A DNA stretch of 64,000 nucleotides from JAJXWB01 sp037044955 (GCA_037044955.1 JBAOHX010000002.1:744001-808000), one strand, 5' to 3'. Shown: positions 26,075-34,739, counted from the first letter of the stretch. Numbers and translations are program-made. The notes: generated from the sequence alone by a model not told the origin.

Positions 26075-27322
26075 TCACCGCCCCTTGGTCGGGATCTGGT
26101 TGAACGGCGCATCCTTGTCGACGCGGATGTCTCCCGGCAGTCCCAGCACGCGCTCGGCGATGATGTTGCGCATCACCTCGTCCGTGCCGCCGGCGATACG
26201 CATGCCGATGGCGCCGTAGAGCATCTGGTAGAGTTTGCCGGCAGGGCTTGCGTCGTCGCGCGCGACCGCGCCCATCTGGCCCTGCAGCTCCAGCGCGTAC
26301 ATGGCGATGTCCTGCATCATCGGCGCGGCCACCAGCTTGCCGATGGAGTTCTCCGGCCCCGGCCGCTCGCCGCGCGACAGCGAGGAGATGGCGCGATAGG
26401 CCGTGTATTTCAGGCCGTTGGCGCGCGCCGCCCATGTCGCGAGATTTTCCCGCACGGCCTTGTCGTCGATGGCCGGCGTGCCGTCGGCCATCTTCACGCT
26501 CGATGCGAAGTCGAAGAATTCCGGCACGCCGGTGGCGAGCCGCGCGCCGATCGAGAAGCGCTCGTTCATCAGCGTGGTCAGCGACACGTTCCAGCCGTCG
26601 TTGACCTTGCCGAGACGCTGCGCGTCCGGGATGCGCACGTTGGTGAAATAGACTTCGTTGAAGCCCGAATGGCCGCTCGCCTGCTTGATCGGCCGCACCT
26701 CGACGCCGGGGCTCTTCATGTCCAGGAAGAACATGGTGAGGCCCTTGTGCTTGGGCAGGGTCGGGTCGGTGCGCGTGATGAGAATGCCGTAATCGCAGAA
26801 ATGCGCGCCGGTCGTCCAGATCTTCTGGCCGTTGATGATCCAGTCGTCGCCGTCCTTCTCGGCCTTGGTGCGGAGCCCTGCGAGGTCCGAGCCGCCGGCC
26901 GGCTCCGAGAAGAGCTGGCACCAGACTTCCTCGCCCGAGGCCAGCGGCGGCAGGTAGCGGCGCTTCTGCTCTTCGGTGGCGTAGGCCATGACGGTCGGGC
27001 CGCACATGCCCTGGCCGATGGCGAAGGGGCCGGACAGCGCGCCGTACTTGCCTTCTTCCTGATCCCATATCACGCGCTGGATCGGCGTGGCGCTGCGGCC
27101 GCCGTATTCCTTCGGCCAGGTGAGGCAGGCAAAGCCGCCCTCGGCCTTCTTCTTCTGCCAGGCCTTGGCGGCGCGCAGCAGCGCCGCCGTGCGCTGGTCG
27201 CGGTCCTTGATCTCTTCCGCGCTCGCGAGATCGCGCATGAGATCGTCGGGCCGGTTGGCCTCGATCCACTTGCGCGCGAGGGCGCGGAATTCGGCTTCCT
27301 GCGGGGTGTCGTCGAAGTTCAT
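26075..27322 (-). CDS. Acyl-CoA dehydrogenase, large subunit type (paralogue of 24692-25936)
   Basis: A 415-residue dehydrogenase with the same signature series as its neighbour: W-P-K-E-Y-G-G-R-S, G-Q-G-M-C-G-P-T-V-M, F-S-E-P-A-G-G-S-D-L-A-G, I-N-G-Q-K-I-W-T-T-G-A-H, and G-G-T-D-E-V-M-R-N-I-I-A-E-R. The main differences are an insertion near residue 30 and a longer segment near 345-360. The ATG at 27320-27322 is preceded by GGGAGG. The likely partner subunit is encoded just upstream at 27472-28575, giving an alpha-beta pair with a duplicated alpha gene. Confidence 0.92.
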   Translation of the reverse strand: MNFDDTPQEAEFRALARKWIEANRPDDLMRDLASAEEIKDRDQRTAALLRAAKAWQKKKAEGGFACLTWPKEYGGRSATPIQRVIWDQEEGKYGALSGPFAIGQGMCGPTVMAYATEEQKRRYLPPLASGEEVWCQLFSEPAGGSDLAGLRTKAEKDGDDWIINGQKIWTTGAHFCDYGILITRTDPTLPKHKGLTMFFLDMKSPGVEVRPIKQASGHSGFNEVYFTNVRIPDAQRLGKVNDGWNVSLTTLMNERFSIGARLATGVPEFFDFASSVKMADGTPAIDDKAVRENLATWAARANGLKYTAYRAISSLSRGERPGPENSIGKLVAAPMMQDIAMYALELQGQMGAVARDDASPAGKLYQMLYGAIGMRIAGGTDEVMRNIIAERVLGLPGDIRVDKDAPFNQIPTKGR

Positions 27323-27371
27323 GTGAACCTCCCGGTTCTGAAATCTTGTTCGCTGGTTCGCATTCTTTCCG

Positions 27372-27459
27372 CGTCATGCCCGGCCTTGTGCCGGGCATCC
27401 ACGCCGATCCGCTTCACGAACCTCGGGCGTGGATGGCCGGGACAAGCCCGGCCATGACG
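27372..27459. repeat. Inverted repeat, CGTCATGCCCGG / GGCCATGACG family
   Basis: CGTCATGCCCGGCCTTGTGC followed by CGGGCATCCACG, then CGTGGATGGCCGGGACAAGC and CCGGCCATGACG in inverted order. It recurs at 29495-29612 and 31190-31313. Confidence 0.8.
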
Positions 27460-27471
27460 GCGCGCGTGTCT

Positions 27472-28575
27472 TTACGCCGCCGCGTTGCGCTTGCGCATCT
27501 CGTCGATCAGCCGGTTCTCCCACATGGTGAGCGAGCCGAGCGTCAGCGCCAGCAGGTTCGAGCGGCGGTAGTAGAGGTGGCAGTCGAACTCCCAGGTGAA
27601 GCCCATGCCGCCGTGCACCTGGTTGTTGTTCTTGGCGCAGAGTTGATAGGCCTGCGTCGCGCTGACGCGCGCATTGGCCGCTGCCTCGGCGAGTTCGCCC
27701 GCATCGGTCGAAAGCGCCCAGGCGCCGTAATAGGCGTTGGAGCGCGCGAGCGTGGCCGCCACATACATGTCGGCGAGAATGTGCTTGACCGCCTGGAACG
27801 AACCGATGGGGCGGCCGAAGGCGATGCGGTCGAGCGCATAGTCGCGGCCCATTTCGAGCGCGCGGTCGGCGCCGCCGATCTGCTCGAAGGCGACGAGCAC
27901 CGCGGCGCGGTCGAGAACCTTGTCGACGAGGCTCCAGGCGTCGGCGCCTGCGCCGAGCGGGTCGGCCGGAGCATTGTCGAAGACGATGCGCGCGTGGTTG
28001 CGCGTGGGATCGACGGTCTCGACATTTTCTCTGCTGACGCCCGCGCCCTCGAGGTCGACGATGAACAGGCCCTCGCGCGCGACGACGATGGCGAAGTCGG
28101 CGACGCCGCCATCCGCCACCAGCGTCTTCGTGCCGGAAATCTTGCCGCCGACGGCGGCCGTCATGATCGAGCGCGGCGTGGGATCGCCGACGCCTTCGAC
28201 CAGCGCGAGCGCGCCGATGGCCTCGCCGGACGCGATCTTCGGCAGCCAGGCCTTCTTCTGCGCGTCCGTGCCCGCCAGCATCAGCAGTTCGGCGGCGAGA
28301 TAGACGGTCGAGGAATAGGGCACGGGCGCGAGCGCGCGGCCGAGTTCCTCGGCGACGACGCAGAGTTCGAGGCGGCCGGCGCCGGCGCCGCCGAATTCCT
28401 CGGGAATCGCCACGCCGATGAGGCCGAGGTCGGCCAGGCCCTTCCACAGCGCGCGGTCATACGTGTCCTTGCCCTCGAGGATCGCGCGCACATGCTTGGG
28501 CGTGCAGTTCTCGGAGAGAAAGCGCCGCGCCTCGTCGCGCAACTGCTTCTGCTCGTCGGAGAAATCGAAATTCAT
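27472..28575 (-). CDS. Acyl-CoA dehydrogenase, small subunit type
   Basis: A 367-residue protein. The N-terminus (M-N-F-D-F-S-D-E-Q-K-Q-L-R-D-E-A-R-R-F-L) and C-terminus (N-N-Q-V-H-G-G-M-G-F-T-W-E-F-D) are typical of the family. The middle domain is diverged, with L-V-E-G-V-G-D-P where the T-E-P-x-x-G-S-D signature would be. This is the pattern of the small subunit of heteromeric acyl-CoA dehydrogenases. GGGAGGTCAGGC lies before the ATG at 28573-28575. It is the first gene of the minus-strand run 27472-24692 and diverges from the TetR gene. Confidence 0.87.
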   Translation of the reverse strand: MNFDFSDEQKQLRDEARRFLSENCTPKHVRAILEGKDTYDRALWKGLADLGLIGVAIPEEFGGAGAGRLELCVVAEELGRALAPVPYSSTVYLAAELLMLAGTDAQKKAWLPKIASGEAIGALALVEGVGDPTPRSIMTAAVGGKISGTKTLVADGGVADFAIVVAREGLFIVDLEGAGVSRENVETVDPTRNHARIVFDNAPADPLGAGADAWSLVDKVLDRAAVLVAFEQIGGADRALEMGRDYALDRIAFGRPIGSFQAVKHILADMYVAATLARSNAYYGAWALSTDAGELAEAAANARVSATQAYQLCAKNNNQVHGGMGFTWEFDCHLYYRRSNLLALTLGSLTMWENRLIDEMRKRNAAA

Positions 28576-28619
28576 GCCTGACCTCCCGTATTCCCTGCGC
28601 GCTTGAGTTCGAATCTTTC

Positions 28620-28741
28620 CGTCATTGCGAGGAGCTCCGGTGAAATCGCCGTGGCGATTTCACCTGTAGCGACGCGGCAATCCATCCCTGCATCTGAATC
28701 AAGATCCGGGGATGGATTGCTTCGCTTCCCTCGCAATGACG
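28620..28741. repeat. Inverted repeat, CGTCATTGCGA family with inner hairpin
   Basis: CCGTCATTGCGAGGAGC and CGGCAATCCATCC face GGATGGATTGCTTCGC and TCGCAATGACGG. TGAAATCGCC/GGCGATTTCA forms an inner hairpin near 28641-28662. Confidence 0.75.
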
Positions 28742-28786
28742 GCTTGGACGTTGCGACGCGACCGCATTTTTCAAAAGCAAACCCCA

Positions 28787-28815
28787 TTGCAGGAAGTTAG
28801 TCAATCGACTAATTA
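28787..28815 (+). promoter_or_regulatory. Promoter of the TetR gene with overlapping operator
   Basis: TTGCAG at 28787-28792 and TAATTA at 28810-28815 are spaced by exactly 17 bp. The palindrome TTAGTCAATCGACTAA (28797-28812; TTAGTC, 4-bp spacer, GACTAA) fills the spacer and overlaps the -10 box. Its position between the divergent dehydrogenase operon and the TetR gene fits repression of both and autoregulation. Sequence is seen, function is inferred. Confidence 0.65.
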
Positions 28816-28849
28816 ATTGTTTCGCTCTGCGAGAGCGGGAGGAACAAGC

Positions 28850-29485
28850 ATGGCGGCCAACGCCGAAGCCCTGCAGATGCGGGCGCCGAGCACCAAGGAC
28901 CGGCTGATCGCGGCCGCGCGCGAGATCATGACCGAGCGCAACGCCGTGGAATTCTCGCTGCAGGACGTGGCGGCGCGCTCCGGCCTCAACTCGGCGCTGG
29001 TCAAATATCATTTCGGCAACAAGGACGGATTGCTGCTCGCCATTCTCGAGCGCGACGCCGAGACCTCGCTGAAACAGGTGGAAAAGCTGCTCGCGCGCGA
29101 AATGCCGGCGACGCAGAAGCTGAGCCTGCACATGGCCGGCATCATCGAGACCTATTTCCGCAAGCCCTACATGAATCGCCTGGTGCACATGATGATCCAT
29201 GAGCGCGGCGACGAGGCAGCGCAGCAGGTGTCGCGCTTCTTCGTCGAGCCGCTCGCGCGGTTCCAGCGCCAGATTCTGGAAGAGGGCGTGAAGAGCGGCG
29301 AGTTCAAGGAGGTCGATCCCGGCTTCTTCTATCACGCGGTCGGCAGCGCCTGCGACGCGCTGTTTCGCTGGCATCCGGAATCGCGCCGCATCTGGGGCGT
29401 GGCGACGATCAACGACGCGCAGCGGCGCCGCTATGCGGATTTCGTCGTCGATCTCGTGCTGAACGGATTGGTGAAGCGGCGATGA
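28850..29485 (+). CDS. TetR-family transcriptional regulator
   Basis: A 211-residue repressor. The N-terminal helix-turn-helix is clear: I-A-A-A-R-E-I-M, F-S-L-Q-D-V-A-A-R-S-G-L-N, and L-V-K-Y-H-F-G-N-K-D-G-L-L as the recognition helix region (about 25-65). The C-terminal ligand domain includes P-Y-M-N-R-L-V-H-M-M and a Y-H-A-V-G-S-A segment. The ATG at 28850 has GGGAGGAAC upstream. A longer frame from TTG at 28817 lacks such a site and would start inside the promoter. The gene sits in the middle of the acyl-CoA island and is the obvious candidate to control it, probably with an acyl-CoA as inducer. Confidence 0.92.
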   Translation: MAANAEALQMRAPSTKDRLIAAAREIMTERNAVEFSLQDVAARSGLNSALVKYHFGNKDGLLLAILERDAETSLKQVEKLLAREMPATQKLSLHMAGIIETYFRKPYMNRLVHMMIHERGDEAAQQVSRFFVEPLARFQRQILEEGVKSGEFKEVDPGFFYHAVGSACDALFRWHPESRRIWGVATINDAQRRRYADFVVDLVLNGLVKRR

Positions 29486-29494
29486 AGCCTCTTC

Positions 29495-29612
29495 CGTCAT
29501 GGCCGGGCTTGTCCCGGCCATCCACGCGGTCCGATTGCAGCGCTCTTCACTCGCTTTCACGCGCCCGCGCAGCGGCGCGGCGTGGATGCCCGGGACAAGC
29601 CCGGGCATGACG
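29495..29612. repeat. Inverted repeat, CGTCATGGCCGGGCTTG family
   Basis: CGTCATGGCCGGGCTTGTCC and CGGCCATCCACG face CGTGGATGCCCGGGACAAGC and CGGGCATGACG, between the TetR gene and the acyl-CoA synthetase gene. Confidence 0.8.
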
Positions 29613-29645
29613 TGAACAACAAGACACAGCACAGAGGAAACCCCG

Positions 29646-31184
29646 ATGTTCCACCCCTATCACCACGCCAAGGCAAATCCCGACAAGGTCGCCATCGTCA
29701 TGGCCGGCTCCGGCGAGACGACGACCTACGCCCAACTGGACGAGCGCTCGAACCAGGGCGCGCATCTGTTTCGTTCGCTCGGCCTGAAGCGCGGCGATTC
29801 GATCGCGCTGTTCCTCGAAAATCATCCGCGCTATTTCGAGATCTGCTGGGCGGCGCAGCGCGCGGGCCTCTACTACACCTGCATTTCCTCGGCGCTGACG
29901 GCGAGCGAGGTCGAGTACATCGTGCGCGATTGCGGCGCGAAGCTGTTCATCACGTCGCGCGGCAAGTCCGGCGAAGCGGAAAAGATCGCGCCTCTCATTG
30001 CCGATCTCAAGCTGTTCTCCGTCGACAGCGCATGGGGGCCGTATGCGAGCTTCGAGGAGGCGCGCGCCAAGATGCCGTCGACGCCGATCGCCGACGAAGC
30101 GCCGGGCGTCGATATGCTCTATTCCTCCGGCACGACCGGCAGGCCGAAAGGCGTGCGCGTGGACTTGAAGGACGAGCCGATCGACGCGATCAATTCGCTG
30201 GTGCAGCTCGCAGCCGGCCTGTTCGGCTTCAACAAGGACACGGTCTACCTCTCGCCCGCGCCGCTCTATCACGCGGCGCCGCTGCGCTGGTGCATGACGA
30301 CGATGCGGCTCGGCGGCACGGTCATCGTGATGGAGAAATTCGATCCCGAGCGCGCGCTGGAGCTGATCGAGAAATACAAGGTCACGGCCTCGCAATGGGT
30401 GCCGACGCATTTCGTGCGCATGCTGAAACTGCCCGAGGACGTGCGCGGGAAATACGACATTTCGACGCTGAACTGCGCCGTGCATGCGGCCGCGCCCTGC
30501 CCGGTGCAGACCAAGCACGCGATGATCGAATGGTGGGGGCCGGTGCTGAAGGAATATTACGCCGGCAGCGAGGGCAACGGCTTCTGCTACATCTCGTCCG
30601 AGGAATGGCTGAAGAAGCCGGGCTCGGTCGGCACGGCGAAGATCGGCGTCCTGAAGATCTGCGACGAGGATTCGAACGAGGTTGCAAGCGGCGTCGACGG
30701 CACGGTCTATTTCGCCGACGGCACGCCGTTCGAATATCACAACGATCCCGAGAAGACCGCGCAGTCGAAGAACAAGCACGGCTGGACGACGCTCGGCGAC
30801 GTCGGCCATGTCGATGAGGACGGCTATCTCTTCCTCACCGACCGCAAGGCCTTCATGATCATTTCCGGCGGCGTGAACATCTATCCGCAGGAACTCGAGA
30901 ATCTGCTGGTCACGCATCCCAAGGTGGCCGACGCCGCCGTGATCGGCGCGCCGGACGAGGAGATGGGCGAGAAGGTCGTGGCGGTCATCCAGCCGATGGA
31001 CATGGCCGACGCCGGCGATGCGCTGCGCGACGAACTGATGGCGTTTGCGCGCGAAAATATCTCACATGTGAAGGCGCCGAAGCGCATCGACTTCATGGAA
31101 GAATTGCCGCGCCACCAGACCGGCAAGCTCTACAAGCGCATCATTCGCGACGCTTACTGGGGGAAGAAGTCGACGATCGTTTGA
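29646..31184 (+). CDS. Acyl-CoA synthetase (AMP-dependent ligase)
   Basis: A 512-residue adenylate-forming enzyme that activates a carboxylic acid to its CoA thioester with ATP. The P-loop-like signature is Y-S-S-G-T-T-G-R-P-K-G (about residues 158-168). Also seen are Y-A-G-S-E-G-N (A5-like), G-W-T-T-L-G-D-V-G (A7, Asp binding ribose), and R-K-A-F-M-I-I-S-G-G-V-N-I-Y-P in the hinge. The C-terminal catalytic Lys is in R-H-Q-T-G-K-L-Y-K-R. The length matches medium/long-chain acyl-CoA ligases. It probably starts the pathway by activating the acid that the downstream dehydrogenases oxidise. Confidence 0.92.
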   Translation: MFHPYHHAKANPDKVAIVMAGSGETTTYAQLDERSNQGAHLFRSLGLKRGDSIALFLENHPRYFEICWAAQRAGLYYTCISSALTASEVEYIVRDCGAKLFITSRGKSGEAEKIAPLIADLKLFSVDSAWGPYASFEEARAKMPSTPIADEAPGVDMLYSSGTTGRPKGVRVDLKDEPIDAINSLVQLAAGLFGFNKDTVYLSPAPLYHAAPLRWCMTTMRLGGTVIVMEKFDPERALELIEKYKVTASQWVPTHFVRMLKLPEDVRGKYDISTLNCAVHAAAPCPVQTKHAMIEWWGPVLKEYYAGSEGNGFCYISSEEWLKKPGSVGTAKIGVLKICDEDSNEVASGVDGTVYFADGTPFEYHNDPEKTAQSKNKHGWTTLGDVGHVDEDGYLFLTDRKAFMIISGGVNIYPQELENLLVTHPKVADAAVIGAPDEEMGEKVVAVIQPMDMADAGDALRDELMAFARENISHVKAPKRIDFMEELPRHQTGKLYKRIIRDAYWGKKSTIV

Positions 31185-31189
31185 GAAGC

Positions 31190-31313
31190 CGTCGTGGCCG
31201 GACTTGTCCCGGCCATCCACGCCGACGGGCCCGGAAGAGTCGGGCATCCAGTTCTCGCCGCAAGAATGCGGGATGAAAGTGGCGTGGATGCCCGGCTCTC
31301 GGCCGGGGATGAC
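31190..31313. repeat. Inverted repeat, CGTCGTGGCCGGACTTG family
   Basis: CGTCGTGGCCGGACTTGTCC and CGGCCATCCACG face GGCGTGGATGCCCGG and CCGGGGATGAC, between convergent genes. Confidence 0.7.
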
Positions 31314-31334
31314 AAGCCGTAAGGTTGCCGTAAC

Positions 31335-32102
31335 CTACGACGCGATCGTCACGCCGCCGTCGGCGACCACGATCTGCCCGGTCATGAAGGTCGCGGCCTT
31401 CGACGCGAGAAAGGCGACGATGCCGCCGATCTCGTCCGGTTCGCCGATGCGGCGCAGCGGGCTCGTGCGCGTGCGCTTCTCGAGGAATGCGGGGTTCTCC
31501 CACAGCGCCTTGGCGAAATCTGTCTTCACCAGACCCGGCGCGATGCAATTGGCGCGCACGTTCTTCGGGCCCCATTCGACGGCGAGATTGCGGGCGAGCG
31601 CGAAGTCGGCCGCTTTGGAAATTCCGTAGATTCCGAGCACGTCCGTGCCACGGATGCCGCCGATCGAGGAGACGATGACGATCGAGCCGCCGCCCTGTTT
31701 CGCCATGACGGGCGCAACGAGGTTGGAGAGCCAGATGTTGCTCTTGACGTTGGCGCCCATCACCTTGTCGAAGGCTTCATCCGGCAGTTCGGCGAGCGGG
31801 CCGTAGACCGGATTGACGGCGGCGTTGCAGACCAGCGTGTCGACGCGGCCCCACCTGTCGAGCGTTCCCTTCACCAGCGCCTCGACATCGCCTTTGCGCG
31901 AAATGTTGCAGGGAATGACGATGGCCTCGCCGCCCTTGTCGCGAATGCCTTTCGCGACTTCCTCGCAGGCGTCCGCCTTGCGCGAGGACACGACGATTTT
32001 GGCGCCCATCTGCGCCATGATTTCCGCGGCCGCTCTGCCGATGCCGCGGGAGGAGCCTGTGACGATGGCGACCTGGCCGGAGAGATCGAAAGGGTGGGTC
32101 AT
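31335..32102 (-). CDS. Short-chain dehydrogenase/reductase (FabG-like)
   Basis: About 255 residues of classical SDR type. Cofactor motif T-G-S-S-R-G-I-G (about 15-22), N-A-A near 90, catalytic Ser in I-V-S-S-I-G-G, and Y-G-I-S-K as the Y-x-x-x-K. The C-terminus ends G-Q-I-V-V-A-D-G-G-V. The ATG at 32100-32102 has GGAGA upstream. Members of this group oxidise 3-hydroxyacyl-CoA or reduce 3-ketoacyl substrates, so this could supply the otherwise missing hydroxyacyl-CoA dehydrogenase step of the island, as an inference from context. Confidence 0.88.
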   Translation of the reverse strand: MTHPFDLSGQVAIVTGSSRGIGRAAAEIMAQMGAKIVVSSRKADACEEVAKGIRDKGGEAIVIPCNISRKGDVEALVKGTLDRWGRVDTLVCNAAVNPVYGPLAELPDEAFDKVMGANVKSNIWLSNLVAPVMAKQGGGSIVIVSSIGGIRGTDVLGIYGISKAADFALARNLAVEWGPKNVRANCIAPGLVKTDFAKALWENPAFLEKRTRTSPLRRIGEPDEIGGIVAFLASKAATFMTGQIVVADGGVTIAS

Positions 32103-32116
32103 GGCGTCTCCAGGGT

Positions 32117-32257
32117 CGTCATCCCCGCGAAGGTACGAAGTCGGTATCACCAAGTCGGCTGTTGCCGACTTCGACCAGATACGGGGATCCAGACCAGGCG
32201 ATTTCGATGTGGCTCTGGATCCCGGATCGCCTGCTGGCGCAGGCGTCCGGGATGACA
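32117..32257. repeat. Inverted repeat, CGTCATCCCCGCG family with internal palindrome
   Basis: CGTCATCCCCGCG, then AAGTCGGCTGTTGCCGACTT (about 32152-32171) and GGGGATCCAGA, facing TCTGGATCCCGG and CCGGGATGACAG. Confidence 0.75.
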
Positions 32258-32264
32258 GCGGGGA

Positions 32265-33413
32265 TCACGCCGCGATCAGGCCGCCCATGGCGGAGAGTTT
32301 CGCGAGGTGATGGTCGACGTCGCCGAACAGCGCGTCGATCGTCGTGCCGCGCTTGAAGTAGTGGCCGACGCGCAGCTCGTAGGTCATGCCGACGCCGCCG
32401 TGCAACTGGATCGACTGCTGGCCGACGAAGCGCAGGGACTTGCCGACCTGCGTCTTCGCCGCCGACATGGCGCGGGCGCGCTCGGCAGCGTCCGCTTCGT
32501 TCGCCATCATCGTCGCGTAGAAGGTGATGGAGCGGGCCTGTTCGAGGAAGACGAACATTTCGACCGCGCGGTGCTGCAGCGACTGGAACGAGCCGATGGT
32601 GACGCCGAACTGCTTGCGCGTCTTCAGATATTCGACCGTGTCGGCGTGCGCCACGCCCATGCCGCCGACCGCTTCGGCGCACAATGCGGCGATCGCCTCG
32701 TGCACGACGCGCTCGATGATCGGGTAAGCCTTGCCGGGTTCGCCCAGCACATGCGCGGCGTCGACCTTGACCTTCGAGAAGGAGATTTCGGCCGAGCGCG
32801 TCGCGTCCTGGTTCCAGTAGCCGCGGCGCGAGACGCCATTGGCGCGGGCGTCGACGAGGAAGAGGCCGATGCCGTTCTCGTCGCGTGCGCCGCCCGAGAC
32901 GCGCGCCGAGACGATCAGCCAGTCGGCGGCGTCGCCGTTGAGCACCAGCGACTTCTCGCCGTCGATGACGTAGCCGTCGCCGTCCTTCGTCGCCTTGGTC
33001 GTGACGCTCGCGAGATTGTAGCGCGCGCCGCGCTCGTGATGGGCAAGCGCGAAGATCTTCTCGCCGCCGGCGATCTGCGGCACGAACTCGGCGCGTTGCG
33101 CCTCGCTCGCGGCATGGCGCAGAACGCCGCCCGAGAGCACGACGGTCGCCAGATACGGCTCGACCGCGAGCGCCCGCCCGAGCGATTCCATGACGATCAT
33201 CGTTTCAACGGGGCCGCCGCCGAAACCGCCGTCGGCCTCGGCGAACGGCAGCGCGAGCAGGCCGAGTTCGGCGAACTGCGCCCACACTTCGCGCGAAAAA
33301 CCGTGCTCGTTCTTGAGGTAGGCCTTGCGCTTGTCGAAATCGTACTTGTCGGCGACCAGGCGGTCGACGAAGTCCTTCAGCATGCGCTGTTCTTCGGAGA
33401 GATCGAAATCCAT
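32265..33413 (-). CDS. pimD: Acyl-CoA dehydrogenase, PimD-like small subunit
   Basis: About 382 residues, starting M-D-F-D-L-S-E-E-Q-R-M-L-K-D-F-V-D. Seen: L-G-L-L-A-L-P-F-A-E-A-D-G-G-F-G-G-G-P, Y-L-K-T-R-K-Q-F-G-V-T-I-G-S-F-Q-S-L-Q-H-R and Q-L-H-G-G-V-G-M-T-Y-E-L. The middle domain has A-H-H-E-R-G-A-R-Y in place of the usual signature. Together with the next gene it resembles PimD/PimC, the small and large subunits of pimeloyl-CoA dehydrogenase in Rhodopseudomonas palustris. That enzyme family acts on dicarboxylyl-CoAs from benzoate and alicyclic breakdown. AGGAAGAAAG precedes the ATG. The symbol states resemblance, not proven substrate. Confidence 0.82.
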   Translation of the reverse strand: MDFDLSEEQRMLKDFVDRLVADKYDFDKRKAYLKNEHGFSREVWAQFAELGLLALPFAEADGGFGGGPVETMIVMESLGRALAVEPYLATVVLSGGVLRHAASEAQRAEFVPQIAGGEKIFALAHHERGARYNLASVTTKATKDGDGYVIDGEKSLVLNGDAADWLIVSARVSGGARDENGIGLFLVDARANGVSRRGYWNQDATRSAEISFSKVKVDAAHVLGEPGKAYPIIERVVHEAIAALCAEAVGGMGVAHADTVEYLKTRKQFGVTIGSFQSLQHRAVEMFVFLEQARSITFYATMMANEADAAERARAMSAAKTQVGKSLRFVGQQSIQLHGGVGMTYELRVGHYFKRGTTIDALFGDVDHHLAKLSAMGGLIAA

Positions 33414-33437
33414 TTTGCTTTCTTCCTGACTGGCGCT

Positions 33438-33523
33438 CGTCATTGCGAGCGAAGCGAAGCAATCCATCCACGGGCCTAGACTAGGGGATGGATTGCTTCG
33501 TCGTTTCACTCCTCGCAATGACG
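33438..33523. repeat. Inverted repeat, CGTCATTGCGAGCGAAGCGA family
   Basis: CGTCATTGCGAGCGAAGCGA and AGCAATCCATCCAC face GGATGGATTGCTTCGTCG and CTCCTCGCAATGACG. It is nearly identical to 19036-19120 and lies between the pimD-like and pimC-like genes. Confidence 0.8.
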
Positions 33524-33539
33524 GCTCGGTTCGTGACGC

Positions 33540-34739
33540 TCACAGGCCGAGAATGGCCTTGGCGATGATGTTCTTCTGAATCTCGTTCGAGCCGCCGTAG
33601 ATCGACACCTTGCGGTAGTTGAAATAGGCGGGCGCGAGCGGGGAGGCCCATTCGGGTCCGGCCGGCGGCTCGTTCCAGCCGTCGTGAGTTTCTTGCCTGT
33701 ATGGCGCGATGTAGGGGCCGGCGACTTCGAGCGCGAGTTCGGTGATCGCCTGCTGGATTTCCGAGCCCTTGATCTTGAGAATCGAGGAGGCCGGGTCCGG
33801 CTTGCCTTTTTCACGCGTCCGTTCCGCCGCCACCACGCGCAATTGCGTCATTTCCAGCGCCTTCAGCTCCACCTCGATCGAGGCGAGTTTTTCGCGGAAA
33901 CGCTGGTTCTCGATCAGCGGCGTGTCGCCGTCGAGTTCCGCGCTTGCGAGTTGCTTGATGCGGCGGATGCGCTCCTTGGAGGCGCCGACGCGCGCGATGC
34001 CCACGCGCTCGTTGCCGAGCAGGAACTTCGCATAGTCCCAGCCCTTGTTCTCCTTGCCGACGATATTCTCGACCGGCACTTTCACGTCGTCGAAGAAGAC
34101 CTCGTTCACCTCGTGGCCGCCCTCGATGGTGATGATCGGCTTGACGGTGATGCCCGGCGATTTCATGTCGATCAGCAGGAAGGAAATGCCCTCCTGCTTC
34201 TTGGCGGTGGGATCGGTGCGCACGAGCATGAAGATCATGTCGCCGTGCTGGCCGAGCGTGGTCCAGGTCTTCTGGCCGTTGACGATGTAGAAATCGCCTT
34301 CGCGCTTGGCGGTCGTGCGCAGGCCGGCGAGATCGGAGCCGGCGCCCGGCTCGGAAAATCCCTGGCTCCACCAGGTGTCGAGATTGGCGATCGCAGGCAG
34401 GTACTTCTTCTTCTGCTCCTCGGAGCCGAACGTGTAGATGACCGGGCCAACCATGCTGACGCCGAAGGGAAGGGTCTGCGGCGCGGGCGCAAGCATCGAT
34501 TCCTCGAGGAAGATGTATTGCTGCACGGGCGTCCAGCCGGTGCCGCCGTATTCCACCGGCCAGTGCGGAACCGCCCAGCCCTTCTTGTTGAGGATGCGCG
34601 TCCAGCGGATCATGTCCTCCTTGCTGGCGTGCAGGCCCGCGACGAGCTTGTCGCGAATGTCCTTCGGCAGGTTCTCTTTGAAGAAGGTTCGCACCTCGTT
34701 GCGGAAGGCGATTTCTTCGGGGGTGAAACTGAGGTCCAT
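33540..34739 (-). CDS. pimC: Acyl-CoA dehydrogenase, PimC-like large subunit
   Basis: A 399-residue dehydrogenase. Seen: W-P-V-E-Y-G-G-T-G-W-T-P-V-Q-Q-Y-I-F, G-F-S-E-P-G-A-G-S-D-L-A-G-L-R-T as the middle-domain signature, V-N-G-Q-K-T-W-T-T-L-G-Q-H-G-D, and C-terminal Y-G-G-S-N-E-I-Q-K-N-I-I-A-K. The wording and length fit the large subunit of pimeloyl-CoA dehydrogenase (PimC) and paralogous paired enzymes. It is the first gene of a minus-strand operon with the PimD-like and SDR genes, divergent from livGFHM across a 589-bp gap. Such divergence between importer and dehydrogenase genes suggests common control. Confidence 0.85.
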   Translation of the reverse strand: MDLSFTPEEIAFRNEVRTFFKENLPKDIRDKLVAGLHASKEDMIRWTRILNKKGWAVPHWPVEYGGTGWTPVQQYIFLEESMLAPAPQTLPFGVSMVGPVIYTFGSEEQKKKYLPAIANLDTWWSQGFSEPGAGSDLAGLRTTAKREGDFYIVNGQKTWTTLGQHGDMIFMLVRTDPTAKKQEGISFLLIDMKSPGITVKPIITIEGGHEVNEVFFDDVKVPVENIVGKENKGWDYAKFLLGNERVGIARVGASKERIRRIKQLASAELDGDTPLIENQRFREKLASIEVELKALEMTQLRVVAAERTREKGKPDPASSILKIKGSEIQQAITELALEVAGPYIAPYRQETHDGWNEPPAGPEWASPLAPAYFNYRKVSIYGGSNEIQKNIIAKAILGL

